Shown: positions 36,523 to 45,146, counted from the stretch's first letter. The stretch is 64,000 nucleotides of DNA from Rhodococcus rhodnii (GCA_000720375.1 JOAA01000034.1:1-64000), one strand, 5' to 3'. Notes: a model not told the origin generated them from the letters alone. Made by a program: numbers and translations.

Positions 36523-37188
36523 TCAAGGCCACGGTCCCAGTTCGATCGGCTGGGAGAACGTGAGTCCGGAGTGGTCACGTCCGGCGAGCCACGCGGCGAT
36601 CTCGCGGGGATCTCCGGACACGTGGACCGGTTCGCCGTCGCCCAACACCCGATCCGGCAGGGCAACGCTCACGCCGGACGGGACGCGTGGCGACAGGAAG
36701 CCGATGATGTAGTCGCAGAATTCCGGCGACCAGTCGACGTGCCCGAGGTTGAGGTCCGCGCTGTGGATCTCAAGCTCACGCCACCGGGCGAGCACAATGC
36801 CTTCAAGCGTGCCGTTCCGGTACGTGACCGGCCGCTCCCAGTCGTTCGGACCGACTGCGTCCCAAGCGGTTTCGAGCTCTTTCGCCGACTGGACGACGTC
36901 GTCGACCAAGGCGCTGGCCGGGCGGCTCGATCCGGCTTGGATGGCCGCGGCCCGGCTGGGCGGGCCGCCGTCGTACATGTCGACCAGCTTGCCGTCGAGG
37001 GCGTATTCCGTTTGGCGTTTCAGTGCTTTCGCGTGTTCGGCCAGATGCGTCAGCACGTGCCCTCGTGACCAGCCGGGCAACGCCGAATCCGCTCGTGCCT
37101 GGTCGTCGGTGAGACCGGTGATGAGGTCGGCAAGACGGGCGTGGTCAGCCCGCAGCATTGACCTAATGGAGTTCGTCGGCAAGCTCAT
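36523..37188 (-). CDS. Maleylpyruvate isomerase-type mycothiol-dependent DinB-fold protein
   Basis: From ATG 37188 the protein has 221 residues. A DinB four-helix bundle spans about 1-150, with expected metal-binding His residues in GHVLTHLAEHAKAL and LEIHSADLNLG. A small C-terminal domain follows (about 155-221, GDPREIAAWLAGR). This is the MDMPI family, in which mycothiol is the usual cofactor, consistent with an actinobacterium. The substrate may be maleylpyruvate or another thiol-reactive compound. It is divergent from the CGNR regulator at 37243. Confidence 0.85.
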   Translation of the reverse strand: MSLPTNSIRSMLRADHARLADLITGLTDDQARADSALPGWSRGHVLTHLAEHAKALKRQTEYALDGKLVDMYDGGPPSRAAAIQAGSSRPASALVDDVVQSAKELETAWDAVGPNDWERPVTYRNGTLEGIVLARWRELEIHSADLNLGHVDWSPEFCDYIIGFLSPRVPSGVSVALPDRVLGDGEPVHVSGDPREIAAWLAGRDHSGLTFSQPIELGPWP

Positions 37189-37234
37189 TAGTCGACCGTA
37201 TCTCACATGGGGTGGTGGACGAAAGTCCATTAGA
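37186..37234. promoter_or_regulatory. Repeated CATTAG words in the divergent isomerase/CGNR promoter
   Basis: CATTAG occurs at 37186-37191 and 37229-37234 in similar contexts (CATTAGTC, CATTAGAC), with a further inverted copy near 37163. Between them GGAC-GAAA-GTCC forms a small dyad. It is a possible operator for the adjacent CGNR protein. Confidence 0.3.
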
Positions 37235-37242
37235 CTCCGGCC

Positions 37243-37779
37243 ATGGCCTCACTCGCCCTGCAGCTGGCGTCGACGATCAGGCACGACGGCCACGGCGGCG
37301 TGGCGGACGACCTGGACACCGAGGAAGGTTTCCGCAAGTGGGTACGCGAGCACGTCGGAAGTGACGTCGACGGGGACCGCGAGCAGGTCGTCGCGCTGCG
37401 GCGTGCGGTCCGGTCATTGTTCGCACACGCCGTCAAGCCTGGTGAGCCGAGCAAGGCCGACGCCAACAAGCTGCTGGACCCGCAAGTGGCCTTGGCACAG
37501 GTGAACGCCGCCGCAGGCGCCGTACGGCCGCGGCTGGAGTGGCCACAAGACGGCGAGCCCGTCATGCGATACGACGACGGCGGGCTGCTCTCGACCTTGG
37601 CGCGAGCCGCGATCGAGCTCCTGGCCAGTGATGAACGGGCTCGGCTGCGGGCTTGTCCGGCGCCGCGGTGCGTGCGGTACTTCGTCAAGGAACACCCGCA
37701 GCAGGAGTGGTGCAAGCCGTCGTGCGGCAACCGGGCCAGGGTGGCGCGCCACTACAAGCGCAAGATCGAATCGGTTTAG
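37243..37779 (+). CDS. CGNR zinc-finger protein (ABATE domain), putative regulator
   Basis: The 178-residue protein has an N-terminal ABATE-type helical domain (stress-related, about 1-125). The C-terminal CGNR zinc finger has four Cys (CPAPRCVRYF, then WCKPSCGNRARVARHY). Proteins of this family are thought to bind DNA and act as small regulators. It is divergent from the mycothiol-dependent isomerase gene and probably regulates it or itself. A second CGNR gene is at 43269. Confidence 0.88.
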   Translation: MASLALQLASTIRHDGHGGVADDLDTEEGFRKWVREHVGSDVDGDREQVVALRRAVRSLFAHAVKPGEPSKADANKLLDPQVALAQVNAAAGAVRPRLEWPQDGEPVMRYDDGGLLSTLARAAIELLASDERARLRACPAPRCVRYFVKEHPQQEWCKPSCGNRARVARHYKRKIESV

Positions 37780-37808
37780 TCCCATCCCCGTCAGGGCAGC
37801 CAGAACCT

Positions 37809-38948
37809 GTGGAAAGTGCGCGGAACTCGGTGCCCCGGCTGTTGCGTGTCACGGCCGCGTTGAGTTGGCGGGTCGTTGCCATCGCGGCGGCGTTGTACGT
37901 TCTCGGTCACGTCGTGGGTTTCCTCGCGCCAGTGGTCGTGCCGCTTGCGATCGCGTTGCTGCTGGCCGCATTGCTGGCGCCCGCGGTCTCCTTTCTGGTC
38001 CGGCATCGGGTCCCGCGTGGCTTGGCCGTCACGATCGTCATCATCGGTGGCCTGGCTGTCTTCGGCGGGTTGCTGACGTTTGTGGTCACCACTTTCGTCA
38101 ACGGCCTTCCCGCACTGCGCACCCAGCTTTCGCGAAGCCTGGAGACCATTTCGGACTGGCTGACCAACGGCCCGCTGCATTTGAGCGACGCCCAGTTGCG
38201 GAGGTTCCTCGACGGGATCGTCACGGCCGTCGCCGGAAGCCAGAACGAGATCACGACCGGGGCGCTGAACACCGCACTGACCATCGGCGAAGTCCTCGCG
38301 CAGACGCTGCTGGTGATCTTCTCGCTGATCTTCTTGCTCTACGACGGCCAAGGCATCTGGGGCTTCCTGATGCGCGGCGTCCCCAACGGCCACCGCACCC
38401 GCGTTGACGTCGCCGGACGCCGTGGACTGGCCGCGCTCGTCAGCTACGTGCGGGCCACCGTCGCAGTGGCCACAGTGGACGCTGTCGGCATCGGCATCGG
38501 GTTGTTCGTGCTTGGCGTCCCGCTGGCGTTTCCGTTGTCGGCACTGGTATTCCTCGGCGCGTTCGTCCCCATTGTCGGTGCTGTCGTGACGGGCGGCGTG
38601 GCTGTGCTGATCGCGTTGGTGGCCAACGGCCCGCTCAACGCGCTGATCCTGCTCGCTGTGGTGATTGCCGTGCAGCAATTGGAAGGGCACGTGCTGCAGC
38701 CATTGTTGCTCGGCCGGGCGGTGAAGCTGCATCCACTCGCCGTCGTCCTGGTGATCTCAGCCGGTGTCGTGACAGCGGGAATCACCGGTGCTCTGCTCGC
38801 GGTTCCGTTGCTTGCCGTGCTGAACTCCGGTATTCGGTCGTTGCGTAGCGACGCCGACGAACACGTCAGACCGGAGGACGTGCGGACCAGCGAGCCCGAG
38901 GAGTCCGCCCCCGATGAACCGGACATCGACAAACACGAGGCTCCATAG
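37809..38948 (+). CDS. AI-2E family transporter (TqsA/PerM-like)
   Basis: GTG 37809 follows the CGNR gene by 29 bp and gives 379 residues. The protein has about eight membrane helices with the family pattern: N-terminal hairpin, a soluble middle region (GLPALRTQLSRSLETISDWLT) and the conserved C-terminal core (FVPIVGAVVTGGVAVLIAL, QQLEGHVLQPLLLGRAVKLHPLAV). The acidic tail after residue 345 is unusually long. Members export or leak small molecules or ions; the substrate here is unknown. Confidence 0.9.
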   Translation: MESARNSVPRLLRVTAALSWRVVAIAAALYVLGHVVGFLAPVVVPLAIALLLAALLAPAVSFLVRHRVPRGLAVTIVIIGGLAVFGGLLTFVVTTFVNGLPALRTQLSRSLETISDWLTNGPLHLSDAQLRRFLDGIVTAVAGSQNEITTGALNTALTIGEVLAQTLLVIFSLIFLLYDGQGIWGFLMRGVPNGHRTRVDVAGRRGLAALVSYVRATVAVATVDAVGIGIGLFVLGVPLAFPLSALVFLGAFVPIVGAVVTGGVAVLIALVANGPLNALILLAVVIAVQQLEGHVLQPLLLGRAVKLHPLAVVLVISAGVVTAGITGALLAVPLLAVLNSGIRSLRSDADEHVRPEDVRTSEPEESAPDEPDIDKHEAP

Positions 38949-38956
38949 CGAAGACC

Positions 38957-40063
38957 TCACGAGATGGCCGAACCGGTGACTGTGGGTTTCTCGGCGTTGC
39001 CGAGGTAGAAGATGCCCTTGATCGTCTCGAACCCGTCGCTGCGGTTACGGCGGAGCGTCGATCCTTCGATCGTCATCGACCCGGTGCGGTCGTTGCTGAC
39101 GAAGAACACCGCGCCACCGCCCTCGTTGGCGTGGTTGTCCTCCACAATGGAGCCGGCGATACGGACGGTGAACTTGTCGCCGTCGGTGTAGATCGCGCCG
39201 CCGCTTCCGCCGCCCGGGGTCCCTGCCCTCGCCGGATTCGCGCCGCGTCCAATGGCTTTGTTCTTTCGCAAAACGCTGTTGAGCACGACGAACGTCACGT
39301 GCAAGCCGCTCAGTGCCCCGCCGTTGGCGCAGGTGCCGTCCTCGAACGTGCTGCCCGCGATGTACACCGGTGCGCTGCGAGCCTGGTTGACACGCAGCCC
39401 GGCGCCACCAAGATCAGGACCGTTGGCCGCACACCGGTTGCCGTAGAACCGGGAATTGACCACTTTGACCTTGCCGCCACGCACGTACACCGCGCCGCCA
39501 CCGTCATCGGTCGCCGAATTGCCGCCGGTGAACGACAGGTTCTGCAGCACGAGCTGTGGACCGCTCTGGTTGGGCACGTCCATCACGAGAATCTGGCGCT
39601 TGCCGCCCCCGCTCAACGTGACCCGGCCGCCGCCGTCGAGCACGATCTTGGGGCCTGCCTTGACTTTCGCGGTCTCCGTCATGGTGATGGTCACCGGTGC
39701 CGGGCCGCAGGAGAACGTGATCACCCCGCCTGCCGCGACCGCCGAGACCACGGCCTGTGAGGTGCAACTGCCTGGTGTGCCGTCGCCGATGACCTTGGCC
39801 GGTTTCGAGGTGTCCTCAGCCTTGGCCTCAGCGGGAATCGCGGCTCGCCCGGCCGGATTGCCGAACTGAGCAGATGGAGCAGGCGCGACCGACGACGACG
39901 TGGGCGCTGTCGTCGTCGGAGGTGCCGACGACGATGGTGTGGCCGAAACGGTGGTTGTGGCTGGTGGATCAGAAGGCGGCGCGGCGACGCCGATACCCGG
40001 CGTAGTCGTCGCGCAGCCGCCCAGCAACGCGAGCGATGCCAAGGCGGCTAACGGACGACGCAT
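38957..40063 (-). CDS. Lipoprotein with right-handed beta-helix (polymorphic-outer-protein-like) domain
   Basis: From ATG 40063 the protein has 368 residues, with a lipobox LLGGC near residue 16. A long Thr/Ser/Pro/Ala linker (about 20-75) would span the cell wall. The rest has repeated Gly-rich strands (GGGAVYVRGGKVKVVNSRF, GGSGGAIYTDGDKFTVRIAGS, GGGAVFFVSNDRTGSMTIEGS), typical of a parallel beta-helix such as in adhesins or polysaccharide lyases. No catalytic residues could be assigned. It is a surface-attached protein, perhaps carbohydrate-binding. Confidence 0.78.
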   Translation of the reverse strand: MRRPLAALASLALLGGCATTTPGIGVAAPPSDPPATTTVSATPSSSAPPTTTAPTSSSVAPAPSAQFGNPAGRAAIPAEAKAEDTSKPAKVIGDGTPGSCTSQAVVSAVAAGGVITFSCGPAPVTITMTETAKVKAGPKIVLDGGGRVTLSGGGKRQILVMDVPNQSGPQLVLQNLSFTGGNSATDDGGGAVYVRGGKVKVVNSRFYGNRCAANGPDLGGAGLRVNQARSAPVYIAGSTFEDGTCANGGALSGLHVTFVVLNSVLRKNKAIGRGANPARAGTPGGGSGGAIYTDGDKFTVRIAGSIVEDNHANEGGGAVFFVSNDRTGSMTIEGSTLRRNRSDGFETIKGIFYLGNAEKPTVTGSAIS

Positions 40064-40073
40064 GGCGGAGACC

Positions 40074-40400
40074 CTAGCCCGGAACACCCGCTTTGAGCAT
40101 CGCCTCGGCGAGTCCTTCTTGGTTCAGAACCGCGCCCGTGAGCTGGATCTGGTCGAAGTAGTGGGCCACGCCCGCTTCCGTGGCCTGCGCCTCGAACGTG
40201 GCCGCCTGGCTGGGATCGGGCAACGGCCACACGGCGAAGAACGACCACGGCGCCTCGCCTGCGAGCGTGCCCATGCCGACCGGCGTCACGCCCGCACTGA
40301 CCAGCTCCTTCATCTGGCCACCCATCCCGGCAAGGAACTGCTCGCGGTCGCCCGCGGCCAGCTCGAGCCAGGTCTGACGTGGCCGCCAGAGTTCAATCAC
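40074..40400 (-). CDS. Small uncharacterised protein (DUF6616-like)
   Basis: The 108-residue soluble protein begins MIELWRPRQTWLEL and has an alternating alpha/beta pattern (FFAVWPLPD, YFDQIQLTGAV) suggesting a dimeric ferredoxin-like fold. It resembles the proteins grouped as DUF6616. The start of the lipoprotein gene lies 10 bp after its stop on the same strand, so they may share a transcript. Function unknown. Confidence 0.7.
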   Translation of the reverse strand: MIELWRPRQTWLELAAGDREQFLAGMGGQMKELVSAGVTPVGMGTLAGEAPWSFFAVWPLPDPSQAATFEAQATEAGVAHYFDQIQLTGAVLNQEGLAEAMLKAGVPG

Positions 40401-40422
40401 GTAGTACCTGGCGGTTTTTCCC

Positions 40423-40835
40423 TTACAGCTTGGCGTTTTCGCGCTGCGGCGAAATCTCGGCGAGCCGGTCGGTCAAGGTCGACGTGATGGCCTCGAAGGC
40501 GTCGCTGCCGAGCACCAGGCGGCGCGGCACCAGATCCTGTGTCGTGGTCGCCAGGATCCGGGCGGCCATCGTGGCCGGGTCCCCGCCCGTCGCAGCCGGG
40601 TCGGCGGAGAACTGGCGCATCGCGTCGACCGGCGTGCCCTTGTACGCCGGCATTGGCTCGGCCATGACCGTGCTGCCGGTGAACCCGGTCCGGATACCGC
40701 CCGGCTCCACGATCATGACCTGCACGCCGAACGGCGCGAGCTCGGCGGCCAGCGCCTCGGAGAAGCCTTCGAGTCCCCACTTGGCCGCGTGGTACACGCC
40801 GACGCCCGGAAACGCGACCTGACCGCCCGCCGTCG
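40423..40835 (-). pseudogene. 3' half of a short-chain dehydrogenase/reductase (SDR) gene
   Basis: Only the C-terminal 135 residues or so of an SDR remain: GGQVAFPGVGVYHAAKWGLE with the catalytic Tyr and Lys (YxxxK), VMIVEPGGIRTGF and the substrate-loop region. The Rossmann nucleotide-binding half (GxxxGxG, NAG) and the catalytic Ser are missing. Homology stops near 40835, where the opposite strand begins to encode the tail of an MmyB-type regulator. The gene has lost its start and promoter and should be non-functional. Confidence 0.8.
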
Positions 40836-41142
40836 CCGCGGAGACCGTCGCGTACCTGCGACTGGAAGCCGGGCGGCACCCGGACGACAAACGCCTGGCG
40901 ACGCTGATCGGCGAGCTGTCCATGAAGAGCGAACCGTTCCCGCGGTTGTGGGCCCAGCATTCGGTCGGCGACAAGACGCACGGCGGCAAGCGGATCAACC
41001 ATCCCGTGGCGGGGGAGCTGGACCTGTCGTACGAAACCCTTGCGCTGCCTGGTGATTCCGATCAGGTATTGGTGATCTACACGGCCGTGGCCGGGTCGCC
41101 GACCGAGGAACGGCTGCGTCTGCTCGCCAGCTGGTCGGCTTA
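40836..41142 (+). pseudogene. 3' part of an XRE/MmyB-type regulator gene
   Basis: The frame encodes about 98 residues ending SWSA, matching the C-terminal end of the MmyB-like ligand-binding domain (VAYLRLEAGRHPDDKRLATL, SVGDKTHGGKRINHPVAGEL, LSYETLALPGDSDQVLVIYTA). The helix-turn-helix and the first two-thirds of the domain are missing. It abuts the SDR remnant on the other strand. In many actinomycetes intact SDR and MmyB-regulator genes are divergent neighbours, so a single deletion removed both 5' ends. Confidence 0.78.
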
Positions 41143-41451
41143 ACCTTCGGGGTAGAACACGAACAGCACGCATCCGGTCTTGCTCTGCGGGATGTGCCAC
41201 GAGCCTGCGGGCGCGTGGATGAACGACCCGGCCGGGTAGTCGTTGAAGCCGTCGTTGAAGACGCCACTGACCACGTAGACCTCTTCCGGGCCAGGCTCGT
41301 GCACGTCCTTGCCTGCCCAGCACGCACCCGGGTCGATCTCCACGACGTTCGCGCTCGCGCCGGTCGATCCCGTCCAGAGTGGACGAAGCCGGATGCCGGG
41401 GAACAGCTCGCGGGTCGGGGCGTCGGCGAGGGTGGCCGTTTCGAATTCCAT
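41140..41451 (-). CDS. Cupin-domain protein (ChrR-like)
   Basis: The 103-residue single-domain cupin has motif 1 around KDVHEPGPEEVYVVSG and motif 2 around GSFIHAPAGSWHIPQS, so a metal site of His and Glu is plausible. It resembles the ChrR-type cupins used as anti-sigma domains or small oxygen-binding enzymes. It is divergent from the GlxA-type AraC regulator at 41523, which may control it. The stop overlaps the stop of the MmyB remnant by three bases. Confidence 0.82.
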   Translation of the reverse strand: MEFETATLADAPTRELFPGIRLRPLWTGSTGASANVVEIDPGACWAGKDVHEPGPEEVYVVSGVFNDGFNDYPAGSFIHAPAGSWHIPQSKTGCVLFVFYPEG

Positions 41452-41522
41452 GTCCGAAAGCTTGGTGTGATCACGGCAGGCGAGCCAGTGTCAGGAAAGA
41501 CATCATTGGGTACTTTGCTGCC

Positions 41523-42464
41523 ATGCATCACGTGGTCGCTCTCGCCCAGCCGACGCAGTCGACCTTCGAACTCGGCTGCGCCACAGAAGTGTTCGGCATC
41601 CAACGGGACTGCCTGCCCCGGCACTACGAGTTCCGGATCTGCACCGAGAAACCCGGGCCGGTCCCGACGACCGCGGGCTACGACATGCTGGTCACCGAGG
41701 GACTGTCCGCATTGGACTCAGCGGATACTGTGCTCATTTCCAGTCGGCGGCCGATTGACGCACCGCTTTCGCCTGCGGTGGTGAAGGCGTTGAAACGCGC
41801 GCACAAACGTGGCTGCCGCCTGGTGTCGATCTGCACGGGCGCGTTCGCCCTGGCGCAGACCGGACTGCTCGACAACCGCCGTGCGACAACGCACTGGGCT
41901 CGCACAGACCAGCTCCGTGCACGGTTTCCGAAGGTGCACGTCGATTCGGACGTGCTCTACATCGACCACGGAGACGTCGCCACCAGCGCCGGCGCGGGCG
42001 CCGGAATCGACCTGCTCCTGCATCTGGTCCGCAACGATCTCGGCGCCGCGCATTCCGTGCACATCGCTCGGCATATGGTGTTGCCGCCGCATCGCGAGGG
42101 CGGCCAGACGCAGTACGCGGCCGATGTGCCAGAGACGCAGCCCGACCAATCGCTCGGCCGCTTGCTCGACTGGGTGTCCGACCGGCTGCACGAACCGCTG
42201 AGTGTCGAGGACATGGCCGCGTACCTGCAAGTCTCGGCGCGCACGTTGGCCCGGCGCTTCGACGAGCAACTCGGTACCAGCCCTGGTCGCTGGCTGCTGG
42301 CCCAACGCATCACCGCGACCAGGGCACTGCTGGAGGAAACGGACTTGTCCGTCGAGGCGATCGCCCGCCGGGTCGGGCTGGCCTCGGCGACCAACCTGCG
42401 CAGGCGGTTCGTCGCCGCCGTGCGGACTACTCCTGCCGCTTACCGCCGCACGTTCAACTCTTGA
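41523..42464 (+). CDS. GlxA-type AraC regulator with DJ-1/PfpI-like sensor domain
   Basis: ATG 41523 gives 313 residues. The N-terminal domain (about 1-190) is DJ-1/PfpI-like with the nucleophile-elbow Cys in RLVSICTGAFALAQTGLL. The C-terminal 100 residues carry two AraC helix-turn-helices (SVEDMAAYLQVSARTLARRF and SVEAIARRVGLASATNLRRRF). Such proteins usually activate small stress or catabolic genes. It is divergent from the cupin gene, 71 bp away, its most likely target. Confidence 0.9.
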   Translation: MHHVVALAQPTQSTFELGCATEVFGIQRDCLPRHYEFRICTEKPGPVPTTAGYDMLVTEGLSALDSADTVLISSRRPIDAPLSPAVVKALKRAHKRGCRLVSICTGAFALAQTGLLDNRRATTHWARTDQLRARFPKVHVDSDVLYIDHGDVATSAGAGAGIDLLLHLVRNDLGAAHSVHIARHMVLPPHREGGQTQYAADVPETQPDQSLGRLLDWVSDRLHEPLSVEDMAAYLQVSARTLARRFDEQLGTSPGRWLLAQRITATRALLEETDLSVEAIARRVGLASATNLRRRFVAAVRTTPAAYRRTFNS

Positions 42465-43215
42465 TCGCCACCAGGACGTGGTCGTCGCCGACCTGCCAGA
42501 GTGGCGCCACGTGGTCGAATCCCGCGGCTCGCAAGGCGTCCGCCTGACCTGTGATGGTGAGGGTGTTCTCGTTGTGCGAGGCCGTCTTCAACTTGCGTTC
42601 GGTGCGCGCCTGCACAAGCGCCGACAACTCGGGGGAGCTGTTGGCGGCGTCCCACCACGCAGTCCAGTCCTCGTTGTCCTGGACGCCGACGCGGGCGGCT
42701 CGGCGGTGCCGGATGACCTCGGCCAGCTTGTCCAGCCGCTCGTCACCCACCTTGATGTGGTCGCCGTTGATGAAGACGCCGCCCGGCGCCATCAGGCCGG
42801 ACAGTGTGCGATAGAGCGCCGCTAGTTGGTCGTTGTCCAGCCAGTGCAGCGCCGTGGTCGATACGGCGGCGTGGATCACCGGCGGCACCTCGGCCAGCCA
42901 CTCGCGGGCGCTCAGATCTGCGTCGACCCAGGTGATACCGGTGTAATGGGCGCGGGCAAGGCCAAGCAGGAGTGGATCGGAGTCGATGCCGGTGATCGTG
43001 GCGTGGGGCAGGCGGTCACACAGTCGCGCTGCCAGGGACCCGGGCCCGCAGCCGAGGTCGATGATCACGGGCCCGGCCACGTCCTGCACCGCTGTCTCCA
43101 CGATGTCGCACAGCACCGTGAACCGCTCTTCGCGGTCGGCGACGTATCGCTCTTGCTGCGCGTCCCATCGGCGCAACCAGGCTTCGGCCGCATTACTGGT
43201 CACCTGGGTCATCAT
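42454..43215 (-). CDS. SAM-dependent class I methyltransferase
   Basis: The start is ATG 43215 or 43212 (GTG/ATG further upstream gives four extra residues). The protein has about 253 residues with motif I VIIDLGCGPGSLAARL, the acidic end of strand 2 (TGIDSD), and motif IV-like AAVSTTALHWLD, a pattern seen in trans-aconitate methyltransferase-like enzymes. Substrate unknown. It overlaps the end of the AraC gene by 11 bp (convergent) and is divergent from the second CGNR gene, with an inverted repeat in between. Confidence 0.87.
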   Translation of the reverse strand: MMTQVTSNAAEAWLRRWDAQQERYVADREERFTVLCDIVETAVQDVAGPVIIDLGCGPGSLAARLCDRLPHATITGIDSDPLLLGLARAHYTGITWVDADLSAREWLAEVPPVIHAAVSTTALHWLDNDQLAALYRTLSGLMAPGGVFINGDHIKVGDERLDKLAEVIRHRRAARVGVQDNEDWTAWWDAANSSPELSALVQARTERKLKTASHNENTLTITGQADALRAAGFDHVAPLWQVGDDHVLVAIKS

Positions 43216-43221
43216 CCACCC

Positions 43222-43253
43222 CGTCACTGTCGATACCCTGTTTGGCAGTGACG
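43222..43253. promoter_or_regulatory. Inverted repeat between methyltransferase and CGNR genes
   Basis: CGTCACTG (43222-43229) and CAGTGACG (43246-43253) are exact reverse complements separated by 16 bp, within the short divergent promoter region. It is a good candidate operator for the CGNR protein, and its position argues for the CGNR start at 43269, not upstream. Confidence 0.45.
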
Positions 43254-43268
43254 CTAGAGGACGAAGGG

Positions 43269-43823
43269 GTGACTGGTCAATTGAACTTTGACAGTCACAC
43301 GAGCGACGTGGTCGCCGCCGCGGTCGAGGCGGTCAACGTGCTCACGCCCGGCCACGCACTTGGCCGTGACTACTCCGCCGAAGATCCCGACATCGGCGCA
43401 CTGACCAGCGGATCCACCCCCAGCGAAAAGGACGTCGACGAGCTGCGGGGCTACGCGACCCGGCTGCGAGCGATCTTCGAGGCGGTCGAGGACGGCCAGA
43501 TCGACGAAGCCTGCGTGGTGACCAACGCGCTGCTGGCCGACACCCAGGCGGTGCCCCGGCTGATCAAGCACGACGGCGAGCCGTGGCACATGCACTTCCA
43601 CGCGGGCTCGGCGAGCTGGGCGCGAGGCTGGGCGGCGTCGATGGCGACGGCGCTGGCGATCGTGCTCGGCAACCCCATGGCAGACCGGCTAGGCGTGTGC
43701 ACGGCGACCGCGTGCGACCGGGTCTTCGTGGACGTGTCACGCAATGGCACGAAGCGGTTCTGCTCGACGGCGTGTCAGAACCGGATCAAGGCCGCGGCGT
43801 TCCGGGCGAGAAAGCAGGTTTGA
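43269..43823 (+). CDS. CGNR zinc-finger protein, second copy
   Basis: GTG 43269 (AAGGGG just upstream) gives 184 residues; TTG 43242 and GTG 43248 are in-frame alternatives. The N-terminal ABATE-like domain begins GQLNFDSHTSDVVAAAVEAVN. The C-terminal zinc finger has four Cys (VCTATACDRVF, then RFCSTACQNRIKAAAFR). Like the copy at 37243, it is divergent from a small-molecule enzyme gene, here a methyltransferase. A local regulatory role is inferred. Confidence 0.85.
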   Translation: MTGQLNFDSHTSDVVAAAVEAVNVLTPGHALGRDYSAEDPDIGALTSGSTPSEKDVDELRGYATRLRAIFEAVEDGQIDEACVVTNALLADTQAVPRLIKHDGEPWHMHFHAGSASWARGWAASMATALAIVLGNPMADRLGVCTATACDRVFVDVSRNGTKRFCSTACQNRIKAAAFRARKQV

Positions 43824-43888
43824 TCCACATGACGTGCGGGGTATCTGGTCTGCCGAGTCCATGTGAGGCAGAAGGAGCGGGATAACAC

Positions 43889-44236
43889 GTGGTCGGTGAG
43901 CTGCTTGAGGTCAAACCACTGCGGGATGTGTCGGGTGCGCGGGTGCTGGGCCTTGCCGGGGAAGTCGATCTCAGTACGGCGCCAACCTTGGAGAAGGCCA
44001 TCCTCGCCGCGCTGGCCGGGCTGGACGGCAAGAAGCTGGTCGTGGACATGGGCGGGGTGACGTTCCTCGCCTCAGCCGGGATGTCCGCGCTCATCGCGGG
44101 CCGGGAACGAGCCCTTGAGAAAGGCGTCGAGATGGTGATCGCGGCGACGCCGGACGGCGCTGCCTACCGCTCGCTGGAGATTGCGGGCCTGATCGAGGTG
44201 CTGTCGGTGCAGCAGGGGGTCGCCCCGCCAGTCTGA
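43889..44236 (+). CDS. STAS-domain anti-sigma factor antagonist
   Basis: GTG 43889 has AGGAG upstream. The 115-residue protein has the STAS fold with VLGLAGEVDLSTAPTLEKAI and the phosphorylation-site strand DMGGVTFLASAGMSALI, where a Ser is the usual target of an anti-sigma kinase. No anti-sigma factor or sigma factor gene is adjacent, so its partner must be elsewhere. It should act in the cytoplasm in a partner-switching pathway. Confidence 0.9.
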   Translation: MVGELLEVKPLRDVSGARVLGLAGEVDLSTAPTLEKAILAALAGLDGKKLVVDMGGVTFLASAGMSALIAGRERALEKGVEMVIAATPDGAAYRSLEIAGLIEVLSVQQGVAPPV

Positions 44237-44269
44237 TGTGTCCCTTGTGGTCGGTGCCACCGCCAGGTG

Positions 44270-45004
44270 TCAATGCCGAAGCCACAGCCGGGGCTTCGGC
44301 GCGGGCATGACTGTCCACTGTGCACCGGTGACGAGGGCGCGCAGGCCGAGTGTCAGGTGCTCGGTGTGGATGTGGTCGCCGGTGGCGAGTGTGCGCCGGG
44401 TTGCCAGCGTTCGCAGGGCTGCGCCGAGTGAACCTCGGGTGTGCACGAATGTCGCCGTTCCGGATGTGAACGTGACGACGGCGTCCTGGTCTGGCGAGCA
44501 CGCCGGGAACTCGTTGAAGCACACCGGTTCCGCGAGTTTCTCGGCGGACAGCGCGCCACGGGGAACGCCGGGCAGCCACGGGCCGGATCTGATGTGCCGC
44601 ACGCCCAACTTGGTGTACGACGGCAACATCACGCCACGGTGTCGCGCGAGGGCGCGCAGCGGGCCCGGCATGCTTGCCGCGTACAGGATCGACTCCGCCG
44701 CCGCCCACCGGGGTTTGATCAGGTCGATCCGGCGCTGGAACTGCTCGTCGGGATCGATGAACGCCACTGTGCCGCCGGCGGCGACTGTGCCGAGGGCGAG
44801 CACGATCGCGTTCACTCCCGGGCGGATCGAGAACAGCATCCGGTCGCCGGCTTGGAATCCGTTGTCGCGCAGGCGTTGCGTCGTCGCGAGGACCCTCGCC
44901 AGCAGTTGGCCGTACGTGATCGTCGTCCGGCGTTCGGTGATGGCGGGGGAGGAGCGGTGCGTACGGGCCGCGTTGAGCACGTCCACGAGCAGATCAGCGG
45001 CCAC
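44270..45004 (-). CDS. Truncated AMP-binding (acyl-CoA synthetase-like) protein
   Basis: The protein has 244 residues, about half the length of an adenylate-forming enzyme. The N-terminal part is recognisable (ITYGQLLARVLATTQRLRDNGFQAGDRM, GTVAFIDPDE), and a degenerate P-loop follows (TFTSGTATFVHTRGSL; the usual TTGxPKG is lost). The A5-A10 motifs and the mobile C-terminal domain are missing, and no other frame downstream restores them. It is probably a decaying gene, though a non-catalytic acyl-binding role is possible. The start is GTG 45004, divergent from the XRE gene. Confidence 0.65.
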   Translation of the reverse strand: MAADLLVDVLNAARTHRSSPAITERRTTITYGQLLARVLATTQRLRDNGFQAGDRMLFSIRPGVNAIVLALGTVAAGGTVAFIDPDEQFQRRIDLIKPRWAAAESILYAASMPGPLRALARHRGVMLPSYTKLGVRHIRSGPWLPGVPRGALSAEKLAEPVCFNEFPACSPDQDAVVTFTSGTATFVHTRGSLGAALRTLATRRTLATGDHIHTEHLTLGLRALVTGAQWTVMPAPKPRLWLRH

Positions 45005-45146
45005 GCGGCCAGGCTAAGGTCAACGGCACCCTGGGCGCCTGGGTAGAACTACTCGACTCGTGCGCACATCGGGGGATTCGGTAGCGGTCCGTGATTCGTC
45101 GAGTACATTGGGCGTGTTGACCTTGATCACGGTTGGGGGTGAGCCG

